Positions 17,293-25,258 of a stretch of DNA of 64,000 bases are shown here, in pieces. Both the position numbers and the translations under genes were made by a program. The stretch lies in the NCBI RefSeq assembly GCF_046736045.1, contig NZ_CP177134.1:3162001-3226000 (forward strand). The letters run 5' to 3'. Every line of letters begins with the position of its first letter. Position 1 is the stretch's first letter. The notes beneath the pieces were generated by a model, which saw only the letters and a program-made list of their open reading frames with translations, did not search any database and was not told the DNA's origin. This DNA comes from Leptospira_A sp046736045 (GTDB lineage: Bacteria > Spirochaetota > Leptospiria > Leptospirales > Leptospiraceae).

Positions 17293-18872
17293 GAAAGATT
17301 CTTTTTTTCCTGATTTTTATTTTATTGTTCGGGTTTTTCGGACTCGCCTCACAGTCGATTGTTGGTGTTAAACTTCAAGAACTCAGATTCGGAATCCTTC
17401 GGGATCAACTGATGAATTACGAATTATCTTCTCAAACATTGAGAGAAAGACTCAAACAGATGTTTCTTTCCAAAGATGATTATCTTCAGGAAGTAAAGGT
17501 AAACATCTTGGAATCGGGAATCATGAACTCGGAAACCAAAGGTTTGGAATTGGAGATGAGTCCTCAAGACAAATTCGGCCTTGTAGTGATCAATGTGGTC
17601 CGGGCTTTGAATTTTAAACCTTTTCTCGAATTGGAAGAACAACAAAAAACAATCATTCGTTTGCAATTTGCTTTTTATATGGAAAGAACCCGCAAGTTTT
17701 CCATTTCCAGTAAAAAATACGAGGAATTAGAGGAACTACTGGAAGGGTCCAGCTCCGACGAACTAGCGTTTACTTTGCTTCATAACGGATACTGTTTGGT
17801 GATGATGGGAGAAAGAGAACATGCTTATGTCAAACTCCGAAAGGCAATCGATATATTTCCTGGAACACATTATGCGGAAAACGCAGAGTTATTGATTAGC
17901 TTTTTACAAGAAGGTGACAAAAGAAAACAAGATCTGAAAACTTCCAACAAAAAACCCGAAGAACTGGCTTATTCCTTATTTCAAGCAGGGGATTATGAAG
18001 AAACTTTGAAAACATTGGAGTCTCTTCCCAAACTGAATAATGATCAATCCTATATTAAAGCTCGTTCTATGGAAGAATTGGGCAAAACCTCCAACGCGGT
18101 AAAAGAATACATCCAACTTGTAAAACAAAAGGAAAATAAGGAAGTCGCGATACGAGCTAACAGGCGACTACTTCTCATCGGAAATTTCTATCAGGAAAAC
18201 AAATCCTTGGTTGAATTCAGTAAGGGCGAAGCGGAAAAGTTAGGTGATGATAAAGCGGCGAAACAGATAGAAGAGGGCAAGTCCTTGGTTCTCAAGCCGA
18301 TCATCGTAGAAAAAATTCTAAAAGCGGAAACGGGAAAAGAAGGAACGGAAGAAGCCAAAGAGCTGGCAGAGATCAAAGACAATCTGAAAGAATCGCTGGA
18401 AGAGTCCAAAGTCGAAACCAAAAAACTACTTACCGTTGTGGAAGAAGAAAAAATCCCGATTATCAAAGAAGAAGTCCCGATCGAAGAAAAAAAAGAAGTG
18501 AAGCCGGTCGAAGTCGCAAAAATAGAAAAAAGGAAACTTCCGAATCTATCTGCTGTAAAACCGGAAGAAAAAGGGAAATTGCAAGTCCGCCTAACGGATG
18601 GTAGAACCATTACCTGTGATTCCCTTCGCACGGATGGAAAAATCGCACGTTTGAAATTGGGGGATTTCAGTCTGGAACTTCCGATTGAACTTATCAGTTC
18701 CATCATAACAACAGTCCCCAAAACCAGCACGGGTCTTTTGGTAGAGGACAAAGGTGGAAATTCCACCATATTTGACAAATTGGAAAGAAACAAAAACGGG
18801 GAGTGGTTTAGCTCGAAGAAGCTGGAAAGTAAAATCCAGGACTCGGAGCTAAAAGAAGTGAAAATTAACTAA
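17289..18872 (+). CDS. Exported TPR-like protein of unknown function
   Basis: A 527-aa protein with an N-terminal signal or anchor (KILFFLIFILLFGFFGL). Residues about 110-310 look like helical tetratricopeptide-type repeats (for example EELAYSLFQAGDYEETLKTLE). A Lys/Glu-rich linker (about 340-430) leads to a C-terminal beta module with LQVRLTDGRTITC and LELPIELISSII that resembles the module in the divergent exported protein at 14639-15700. It is translationally coupled to the PP2C phosphatase by an ATGA overlap, so it may act with it, perhaps as an envelope scaffold. Not recognised beyond this. Confidence 0.75.
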   Translation: MRKILFFLIFILLFGFFGLASQSIVGVKLQELRFGILRDQLMNYELSSQTLRERLKQMFLSKDDYLQEVKVNILESGIMNSETKGLELEMSPQDKFGLVVINVVRALNFKPFLELEEQQKTIIRLQFAFYMERTRKFSISSKKYEELEELLEGSSSDELAFTLLHNGYCLVMMGEREHAYVKLRKAIDIFPGTHYAENAELLISFLQEGDKRKQDLKTSNKKPEELAYSLFQAGDYEETLKTLESLPKLNNDQSYIKARSMEELGKTSNAVKEYIQLVKQKENKEVAIRANRRLLLIGNFYQENKSLVEFSKGEAEKLGDDKAAKQIEEGKSLVLKPIIVEKILKAETGKEGTEEAKELAEIKDNLKESLEESKVETKKLLTVVEEEKIPIIKEEVPIEEKKEVKPVEVAKIEKRKLPNLSAVKPEEKGKLQVRLTDGRTITCDSLRTDGKIARLKLGDFSLELPIELISSIITTVPKTSTGLLVEDKGGNSTIFDKLERNKNGEWFSSKKLESKIQDSELKEVKIN

Positions 18873-18877
18873 GAAGG

Positions 18878-19201
18878 CTAGGGAAGATCGCCTTCTCCAT
18901 TCAAAATAGTAAAAAATTTATCTAAACTGGAAAGTTTTAAAATAACCATCACGTCTTGGCTGACGTTTAGCAGGAAAAAGGTACCTTCTTCCGATTTAAG
19001 CTTTTTTTGCAAATTGGCAAGAAGTGCGATTCCGGAAGAATCTAATAATTTGATATTTACCATATCAATGGCAACTGATTCAGCACCATCATCTATGATT
19101 TTGTGAAGCTCTTTTTTAAGCGCTGGAGCCGAATAAATATCGAGAGAACCTTCTAAAGTAACGACTGTATGATTTTTAACTTGTTTTGTTGTGAAATTCA
19201 T
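18878..19201 (-). CDS. STAS-domain anti-sigma factor antagonist (SpoIIAA/RsbV-like)
   Basis: A 107-aa single STAS domain. The phosphorylation motif is complete: IKLLDSSGIALL, with the DSSG serine near residue 57. In partner switching the unphosphorylated form binds an anti-sigma kinase and frees the sigma factor. The start is the ATG at 19201, with AGGAAG seven bases ahead, rather than an upstream in-frame start at 19234. It is convergent with the PP2C-TPR pair and ends 6 bases from it, so phosphatase and likely substrate sit together. The cognate kinase is not in the window. Confidence 0.9.
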   Translation of the reverse strand: MNFTTKQVKNHTVVTLEGSLDIYSAPALKKELHKIIDDGAESVAIDMVNIKLLDSSGIALLANLQKKLKSEEGTFFLLNVSQDVMVILKLSSLDKFFTILNGEGDLP

Positions 19202-19306
19202 TGAACTTCCTGCTAGCTTTCTTAGTCTCGTCAACCATCCTAAATTTGTAAAGACTTTTTGTATGAAACCGCTAAGGGAGCTTTTTGGGATAAATTAGGT
19301 ATTTTG

Positions 19307-19486
19307 CTAAGTTTTTAATTTCTTTAAGATTTCTGTGAGCGCTTGGTTGTAACCGTCAAAGCCGCCTTTATCATAATCATTCAAATCATGATAATCCAAA
19401 TCGGCAATTTCCTGGAGCATTCTTTTTAACTCATTTTCCAGGTGGGTTTTCTTCAGATAAATAGAATCAAATAACTTCGGATGCAC
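19307..19486 (-). CDS. Small protein of unknown function (59 aa)
   Basis: A short reading frame from GTG at 19486 to TAG at 19307. It encodes an amphipathic helical start (LFDSIYLKKTHLENEL), then an acidic Asp/Tyr-rich stretch (DLDYHDLNDYDKGG) and a lysine-rich helical end (ALTEILKKLKT). The amino-acid composition is protein-like and it fills most of the gap between the STAS and EAL genes. There is a stop three codons before the GTG and no clear ribosome-binding site, so it may be read from a leaderless message: TCTAAT lies 5-10 bases upstream with TTTGAT 16 bases before that. It has no homologue I recognise. Confidence 0.5.
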   Translation of the reverse strand: MHPKLFDSIYLKKTHLENELKRMLQEIADLDYHDLNDYDKGGFDGYNQALTEILKKLKT

Positions 19487-19549
19487 AGTTAATTAGATGT
19501 AAGTTTCTAAAAAATCAAAACCTTTTCCAGAAGAATTTTAATCTTAAGG

Positions 19550-19578
19550 TTGATTCTAATCGATAAATTTTATCTAAT
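19550..19578 (+). promoter_or_regulatory. Predicted sigma-70 promoter of the EAL gene
   Basis: TTGATT at 19550-19555 and TCTAAT at 19573-19578 are separated by 17 bases. The expected transcription start falls at about 19585, the A of the ATG of the following gene, so the message may be leaderless. Confidence 0.45.
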
Positions 19579-19584
19579 TAGGAA

Positions 19585-21681
19585 ATGGGAAGCCCACTTA
19601 GTCTGCTCGTGGTAGAGTCGGACACTCAGGAAGTATTTCGACTGATCCGAGAGATCAAAACTCATGGATTTTCCCCCCTGTATCAGGTTGTTTCTTCCTG
19701 GAAGGATTGGGAGGAGAGGGTCGTCGAGGAAGACTGGGATGCCATCCTTTGCAGTATGAACTGGCAGGAAGGAAAAACCGTTCTGGATCTATTATCCTAC
19801 CTTCACCAAAAGAACCTGGATATTCCGTTCATTTTGATCGCAAAAGAGAATGATTTGAATGAGGCCCTCTCAGTTATGCGAGCAGGAGCTGCAGATATAA
19901 TAGAACATTCCAGTTTGTTTCGCCTTCCTCTCGTATTGGAAAGAGAAAGAAGGGAACTTGTTTATAGACGGGAAAAGGAAATCACCACTCATTATCTGGG
20001 GGACTCTTTAAGGGAAATCCAATTTCAAAAGTTCGCACTGGATCAAGCAACAATTGTATCTATAACAGATGCTAGTGGAATCATCACTTATATAAATGAA
20101 AAGTTTTCTTCCGTTTCAGGATACAAACAGGAAGAACTGATTGGACGATCCCATCGAATTCTAAAGTCGGACGAAAAAACTTTGGAAGAATGGAAAGAAA
20201 TGTGGGAAGTGATCCAAAAAGGGAAGGTATGGAGAGGTGAGATTAAAAATACGAAAAAGGACGGAACCTTTTATTGGGTAGATACCACGATCGTGCCTTT
20301 CTCCTCATCCGACGGATCCATCTTTCAATACATTGCCATTCATCATGATATCACGGATCGCAAACTTGCAGAAGATCAACTAACATATGATGCATTCTAT
20401 GATAGCCTGACAGGTTTGCCGAACAGAGCGTTATTCCTCGTTCGGGTGGAACAAAAAATATCCGAATACAATTTAAATACGAGAGGATTCCCGATCGTTA
20501 TCTCGGTAAATATCGATAACTTCAAACGGATCAATAACTCACTAGGAAATGAATCAGGTGATGATATATTGAGAATTTACGCAAAAAGAATTCAATCCAT
20601 TTCAGGAAATAATGCCACAGTAACAAGGCTTGGTGCGGATACGTTTGCAGTTCTTGTTGTGGATTTTTTATCTTTGAACGAAGCGAATGAATTTGCAAAC
20701 AGGTTACTCGATTTTTTAAAGGAAATCATTCCATATAACGGATATGAAATTTATTTAACCGCTTCTTCGGGAATCGCAGCATTCGGAATGGCAGGAAAGG
20801 ATGCGGAAGAGATTTTAAAAAACGCGGAAATTGCAATGTTTCATTCCAAAGAAAGCAGAATAGGAACCGTTTCCAATTTTTCCCAGGCCATGCAGGAAAA
20901 AATCCATTACCAACTGGAAATACAAAATGATCTGAAAAAAGCCCTGGAAAGAAATGAATTTATAGTCTATTACCAACCCATTTATGATTTAAAACAAAAA
21001 GAGATCGCACATTGGGAAGCCTTGGTTCGTTGGAAACATCCTAAAAAAGGATTGGTTCCTCCTGTTGATTTTATCCCGATGGCGGAAGATTCGGGACTCA
21101 TCGTTCCTCTCACCAAATATGTATTAGATGAATCTTGTTTGTTTGTAAATGAGATTTCTTTCGTTACCGACAAAGTATCCGTGGCGATCAACCTTTCCGC
21201 GGAAGTTTTCCAACACCAGAATATATTTCATTGGATTGTAGATGTTCATAAAAAAACGGGAATCCCTTTCAGTTCCTTGCAGGTGGAGATCACAGAAAGT
21301 CTCGCTATGAAAAATATGAATGAAACAATTCCCATCCTTTCCAATTTGAAAGACTTGGGAGTGAAAATCGCTTTGGATGATTTCGGAACAGGTTTTTCCT
21401 CTCTTTCTTATTTGGAAAAACTTCCTCTTTCCATTGTAAAAATAGACAAGTCTTTCCTTAACAATGTTGTTCCCGGATCCAAGGAAGCTTTGATTTTGGT
21501 TTCCATCATTCATATGGCTCATGATTTGGGCTTAAAAGTGATTGCAGAAGGAGTCGAAGACCGAACCCAATTTGATTTACTTGCAGATTATAAATGTGAT
21601 ATGATACAAGGGTATTTGATTGCAAAACCAATGGCATTGCAGGAAGCCAAAGAATTTATGCAAAGTTTTCAACCAATCTGA
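19585..21681 (+). CDS. REC-like/PAS/GGDEF/EAL protein, probable c-di-GMP phosphodiesterase
   Basis: A 698-aa cytoplasmic signalling protein. Domains in order: receiver-like (about 5-125), PAS (about 150-265), GGDEF (about 275-430) and EAL (about 445-695). The receiver lacks a phosphoacceptor: the expected Asp position reads ILCSMN. The GGDEF signature reads RLGADTF, which should not make c-di-GMP. The EAL domain is complete, with WEALVRW, VEITES, LDDFGTG, IDKSF, AEGVED and QGYLIAKP, so the likely reaction is hydrolysis of c-di-GMP to pGpG. The receiver and GGDEF domains may instead bind ligands or partners. Stand-alone gene with its own promoter. Confidence 0.92.
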   Translation: MGSPLSLLVVESDTQEVFRLIREIKTHGFSPLYQVVSSWKDWEERVVEEDWDAILCSMNWQEGKTVLDLLSYLHQKNLDIPFILIAKENDLNEALSVMRAGAADIIEHSSLFRLPLVLERERRELVYRREKEITTHYLGDSLREIQFQKFALDQATIVSITDASGIITYINEKFSSVSGYKQEELIGRSHRILKSDEKTLEEWKEMWEVIQKGKVWRGEIKNTKKDGTFYWVDTTIVPFSSSDGSIFQYIAIHHDITDRKLAEDQLTYDAFYDSLTGLPNRALFLVRVEQKISEYNLNTRGFPIVISVNIDNFKRINNSLGNESGDDILRIYAKRIQSISGNNATVTRLGADTFAVLVVDFLSLNEANEFANRLLDFLKEIIPYNGYEIYLTASSGIAAFGMAGKDAEEILKNAEIAMFHSKESRIGTVSNFSQAMQEKIHYQLEIQNDLKKALERNEFIVYYQPIYDLKQKEIAHWEALVRWKHPKKGLVPPVDFIPMAEDSGLIVPLTKYVLDESCLFVNEISFVTDKVSVAINLSAEVFQHQNIFHWIVDVHKKTGIPFSSLQVEITESLAMKNMNETIPILSNLKDLGVKIALDDFGTGFSSLSYLEKLPLSIVKIDKSFLNNVVPGSKEALILVSIIHMAHDLGLKVIAEGVEDRTQFDLLADYKCDMIQGYLIAKPMALQEAKEFMQSFQPI

Positions 21682-21713
21682 CCTGATTTAAAACATAATA
21701 AAAAAGAGAGAAT

Positions 21714-22493
21714 ATGAACTATAAAAACTTATTGATTTCGCTGGTTATTGTTTTGGGCTTAAGCTGCCAAACCTCACCGACGGGAAGAAAACAGTTGTTA
21801 CTCGTAAAAGATCCGGACATGAACACTATGGGAGTTCAGGCTTTCGAAGAAATGAAAAAGAAAACACCTATCGAAACGAATGAATCTATCAACCGTTATG
21901 TGAATTGCATCGTCAACGCGGAGTTGCAAGTAACGGAAGACGATACGGGAGTGGAGTCCTGGGAAGTAGTAGTATTTCGGGACAATACACCCAATGCATT
22001 CGCTTTGCCTGGCGGTAAAATAGGAGTTCATACGGGAATTTTGCCTGTTGCAAAGACGGCAGGCCAACTAGCGGCTGTTTTGGGGCATGAAATCGGGCAT
22101 GTGATTGCAAGGCACGGAAACGAAAGGGTATCTCAAAATCAAATCGCAGGCGGTGCGCAAGGCATCATTAAAGCCTTAGGAAAAGATCAGGCGGCAGGGG
22201 TACTTGGAGCAGGAATGCAATATGGCGTATTATTGCCTTTTTCAAGAGCGCACGAATCGGAAGCTGATATCATAGGACTTGGTATCATGTCCAAAGCAGG
22301 ATTTGATCCTCAGGAAAGTGTTACTTTATGGAAAAATATGAGTGCGTTGGGAGGAAGTAAAACGAATGAATTTTTATCCACTCATCCATCGGACGAAACC
22401 AGAATGAAACAGTTGAACGAAAAAATGACTGAGTCTTTGCAAACATACCAAATTGCAAGATCGAGTGGGAAACAACCTAATTGTAAATTATAA
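21714..22493 (+). CDS. M48-family zinc metalloprotease lipoprotein
   Basis: A 259-aa lipoprotein protease. The signal peptide ends in LGLSC with the lipidated Cys at residue 18. The zinc motif HEIGH is at residues 125-129, and the third ligand is in AHESEAD near residue 182. It belongs with the periplasmic M48 group (BepA, LoiP) involved in outer-membrane protein quality control; the specific role here is inferred. It has no C-terminal TPR region, so it is closer in length to LoiP than to BepA. RBS AGAGAG precedes the ATG. Confidence 0.9.
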   Translation: MNYKNLLISLVIVLGLSCQTSPTGRKQLLLVKDPDMNTMGVQAFEEMKKKTPIETNESINRYVNCIVNAELQVTEDDTGVESWEVVVFRDNTPNAFALPGGKIGVHTGILPVAKTAGQLAAVLGHEIGHVIARHGNERVSQNQIAGGAQGIIKALGKDQAAGVLGAGMQYGVLLPFSRAHESEADIIGLGIMSKAGFDPQESVTLWKNMSALGGSKTNEFLSTHPSDETRMKQLNEKMTESLQTYQIARSSGKQPNCKL

Positions 22494-22500
22494 AATGATG

Positions 22501-22528
22501 ACCTTTCCCGAAGTTAAGCGGGAAAGGT
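22501..22528. terminator. Strong hairpin between convergent genes
   Basis: A perfect 10-bp stem (ACCTTTCCCG / CGGGAAAGGT) with an 8-base loop lies between the convergent M48 and MORN genes. The flanking T-runs are weak (CATTTTATAAT on the minus strand), so it is a probable shared terminator or message-stabilising hairpin. Confidence 0.6.
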
Positions 22529-22545
22529 AAAACCTAGCGTAAGTA

Positions 22546-23118
22546 TCATTCGCAAAGAAGTTTTCTTGCTTGGACTTTGCAATTGCGAGGTTTGCCGTCT
22601 TCAATCAATGTTCCCGTTCCTTCCATTCCATCGTTGGAAAAATCACCATTCAATGATTTGCCATCTTTGAAACTGTAAGTTCCTTTTCCATTGATTCCAC
22701 CGTCTTTGAATTCACCAATGTATTTATCACCGTTTTTGAATTGGTATTCACCTGGACCGGATCTTTTGTCTTCTTTATAAACGCCTGAGAATTTTTCTCC
22801 GTCACTATAAACAAAATTTCCTTGTCCTTCTCTTTGATCATTTTTAAAAGAACCTTGGTAAATATCTCCGTTTTCATAGATATATTTTCCGATTCCGTTT
22901 ACACAATCTCCTTCCACACAGCCAAACTTCTTTTCATTGGCGCCTGCATCTTTGTTAGGATCTTGCCCATCTATATTTTCAACACTGCGGTTTGTTGTTT
23001 GTTCCGTACCATCTTTCGTTGCCTCTCCCTCTTTGGGAGTAGAAGAACAAGAAATGAAATAAAAAAAAGAACCAAAGATGAGTAGTAATACTGTCCTCTT
23101 CCAAGAGAGTGATTTCAT
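22546..23118 (-). CDS. MORN-repeat lipoprotein
   Basis: A 190-aa lipoprotein. The signal peptide ends FISC, giving a lipidated Cys near residue 24. After a charged linker come about four 23-residue MORN repeats (residues about 78-175), for example YQGSFKNDQREGQG and FSGVYKEDKRSGPG, and two terminal cysteines. MORN repeats bind lipids or proteins; a location at a membrane surface is inferred from the lipobox. The ATG at 23118 is preceded by GGAGG, which decides the start over the longer frame that overlaps the helicase. Probably read with the upstream helicase gene, 47 bases away. Confidence 0.85.
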   Translation of the reverse strand: MKSLSWKRTVLLLIFGSFFYFISCSSTPKEGEATKDGTEQTTNRSVENIDGQDPNKDAGANEKKFGCVEGDCVNGIGKYIYENGDIYQGSFKNDQREGQGNFVYSDGEKFSGVYKEDKRSGPGEYQFKNGDKYIGEFKDGGINGKGTYSFKDGKSLNGDFSNDGMEGTGTLIEDGKPRNCKVQARKLLCE

Positions 23119-23165
23119 GAAAACCTCCGAACTATCCAATATTGGACTAAAAAGATGATAGAAAA

Positions 23166-25190
23166 TCAATTCAAAAAGTATTTCTGAATGTCCTGAAATC
23201 TGCCTTGTTTTTCGATATTTTCTTCAATCCGGTTTGCTTCCATGGGTCTTTCATACTCTCTTGTTTCCACCAAATCGTTCAAGTTTTCCAATTCGGATAA
23301 AAATCGTGTAACGGATTGAAATTGAATGTTCTTTTTCTCCAATTGAGTAGGGGCTGTCAGATAAAGTTCTTCTTTTGCACGGGTAATTCCCACGTAAAAC
23401 AACCTTCTTTCTTCTTCCAAATCCTCCACCGTTCGAATCCGATTGGAAGGGAGCTGACCTTCCAGAAGATGAACAAAATAAACGATTTTCCATTCCAATC
23501 CTTTCGCGGAATGAACCGTACTAACTGTAACATATCCTTCCTCTTCCTTATTTTCCGTTTTATCATCTAACAAAGATTCTGTTGTTTCGAGACTCAGGAA
23601 ACCCAGATAATCGGAAAGTTGGGCATACTCACTGGTAAGCAATTTTAAGGATTCCAAATCGTCCGATCTTTTTTTGGCATCGTCGTAAATCTGATCCAAT
23701 AAAGGAAGATAATGTTCCAAAATGCTTTCGAGTGCCTTTGCAGGAGAAAGTGGTTGGTTCGTTTGAATTTGAATTAACAAATCCAATAGTTTTGAAATAT
23801 TGGATTTCGCTTCGTTTTGAAAACCAATCCAGAAGGAATCTTCTTTCCAGAAAAAAGTATTCAGTTCGAGAGAATCCTTTTGGAATAGGTTTAGAAACAA
23901 GCCGGTCTGTTTGGGACCGACTCCCGGTTCCAAGTTCAATATACGATTCCAGGAAAGCCAATCTCTTGTATTGACCAAAACCTTCAGATAGGAAATCACA
24001 TCCTTGATATGCGATTGTTCCAAAAACTTTTTGCCGCCAAACTTCCGATAGGGAATACCCTTGTGATTCAATTCCAGCTCGATTAAATTTGCATGCCAAC
24101 CGGAACGGACGAGTACGGCAATCTCTTTGAATGGAATTCCGGATTCATTTTGTTCCAAAATTTTTTCGGAGATAAAAGTGGCTTCCTTTTCTCCGGTTGT
24201 TAGTTTCATATAAACAGGTTTTTTAGGAAATGATTGTTTGTTTGTGAAAAGGTTTTTATCGTATTTTTCAGCAAACTTTGACAAGGCGGAGTTTGCCAGA
24301 TGCAAAATAGGAGAAGAACTTCTGTAATTTTCTTCCAGTGTGATTTTTTTCGTATTTGGAAATATTTTTGGAAAATCCAGAATATTGCGGACATTCGCAC
24401 CTCTAAATCCGTAGATACATTGAGCATCGTCACCGACGACCATTATGTTTTCATGAATACTCGCAAGTAAACATGCGATATGCGCCTGGATTTTATTCGT
24501 ATCCTGGTATTCATCTACCATTATATGTCTGTATATATCTGATAAGTATTTTCGAATATTCTCATTTTCTACTAAAATTTGTCTGGTCAGACCGAGCAGG
24601 TCATCAAAATCAACGGATTGATTTTGTATTTTCAGGGATTCGTATTTTTCTTTGATGGATTGAATTTCTTTGATCCCGGATAAAAACTGGGGATATTCTT
24701 TTGTCAGAACTTTTTCAATGGAAATTTGGTTATTGAAAGAGGAGGAAAATATTTCATGCAAAGTTTCCTTTTTAGGAAAACGTTTTGTCTGTTTTTGCAT
24801 CAAAACGGAATCGCGGGCCATTCCTGTTAGTTGGGTGGCATCTTCTTCATCCAGAATGGAAAAATTGGGTGAATGTCCGAGTACCTGAATGTATTTTCGG
24901 AGGAAAAGGTGGCAAAAGGAATGAAAAGTACCTCCTGTCACCGAATTCATTCTTGTATCAAGTAGGGAGGAAGCTCTTTGGAGCATTTCCTTTGATGCCC
25001 GCCTTGTAAATGTTAGTAACAACAACGATCTGGGATCCTCACCGGATTGGACCAAATGGAGGAGGCGATGTACCAAAGTGTTCGTTTTACCCGTTCCCGC
25101 TCCTGCAATCACAAGCACGGGAGAGCCAGTCAAAAGAGCTGCTTCTTTTTGTGCAGAGTTCAATAGATTCTCTTTTTTCACAGGTATCAT
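23166..25190 (-). CDS. UvrD/Rep/PcrA-family DNA helicase
   Basis: A 674-aa superfamily 1A 3'-5' DNA helicase. Motifs in order: Q-motif region LNSAQKEAAL, Walker A AGAGTGKT near residue 31, DEYQDTN (motif II) near residue 223, GDDAQCIYGFRG (III), LEENYRSS (IV), TVHSAKGLEW (V) and YVGITRAKEEL (VI). The length is near Rep and PcrA. It unwinds DNA in repair or replication restart; which of the paralogues it represents cannot be decided here. The C-terminal region after motif VI is short. Confidence 0.92.
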   Translation of the reverse strand: MIPVKKENLLNSAQKEAALLTGSPVLVIAGAGTGKTNTLVHRLLHLVQSGEDPRSLLLLTFTRRASKEMLQRASSLLDTRMNSVTGGTFHSFCHLFLRKYIQVLGHSPNFSILDEEDATQLTGMARDSVLMQKQTKRFPKKETLHEIFSSSFNNQISIEKVLTKEYPQFLSGIKEIQSIKEKYESLKIQNQSVDFDDLLGLTRQILVENENIRKYLSDIYRHIMVDEYQDTNKIQAHIACLLASIHENIMVVGDDAQCIYGFRGANVRNILDFPKIFPNTKKITLEENYRSSSPILHLANSALSKFAEKYDKNLFTNKQSFPKKPVYMKLTTGEKEATFISEKILEQNESGIPFKEIAVLVRSGWHANLIELELNHKGIPYRKFGGKKFLEQSHIKDVISYLKVLVNTRDWLSWNRILNLEPGVGPKQTGLFLNLFQKDSLELNTFFWKEDSFWIGFQNEAKSNISKLLDLLIQIQTNQPLSPAKALESILEHYLPLLDQIYDDAKKRSDDLESLKLLTSEYAQLSDYLGFLSLETTESLLDDKTENKEEEGYVTVSTVHSAKGLEWKIVYFVHLLEGQLPSNRIRTVEDLEEERRLFYVGITRAKEELYLTAPTQLEKKNIQFQSVTRFLSELENLNDLVETREYERPMEANRIEENIEKQGRFQDIQKYFLN

Positions 25191-25209
25191 TTTTTTATTT
25201 TTGATTCGA

Positions 25210-25238
25210 TTGACAAACTAGAAATATCTCACTTTAAT
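25210..25238 (+). promoter_or_regulatory. Predicted sigma-70 promoter of the REC-kinase gene
   Basis: A consensus TTGACA at 25210-25215 and TTTAAT at 25233-25238, 17 bases apart, point at the gene starting at 25259. The transcript would begin near 25245 and have a leader of about 14 bases. Confidence 0.6.
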
Positions 25239-25258
25239 AAAATGCTTTCCTAAATTCT

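Noticed and set aside
18191..18793. Long minus-strand open frame (200 codons) opposite the TPR protein gene
   Set aside because: It is Ser/Phe-rich as expected from the complement of a Lys/Glu-rich coding region; the plus frame has a signal peptide, coupling to the phosphatase gene and a recognisable repeat pattern.
18872..18896. AGAAGGC/GCCTTCT inverted repeat between convergent TPR and STAS genes
   Set aside because: Only seven pairs with an 11-base loop, no T-run on either side, and it overlaps the STAS coding end; not reported as a terminator.
23629..24099. Minus-strand frame of 156 codons within the UvrD-like gene
   Set aside because: A shifted-frame shadow of the helicase, which has all its motifs in the main frame.
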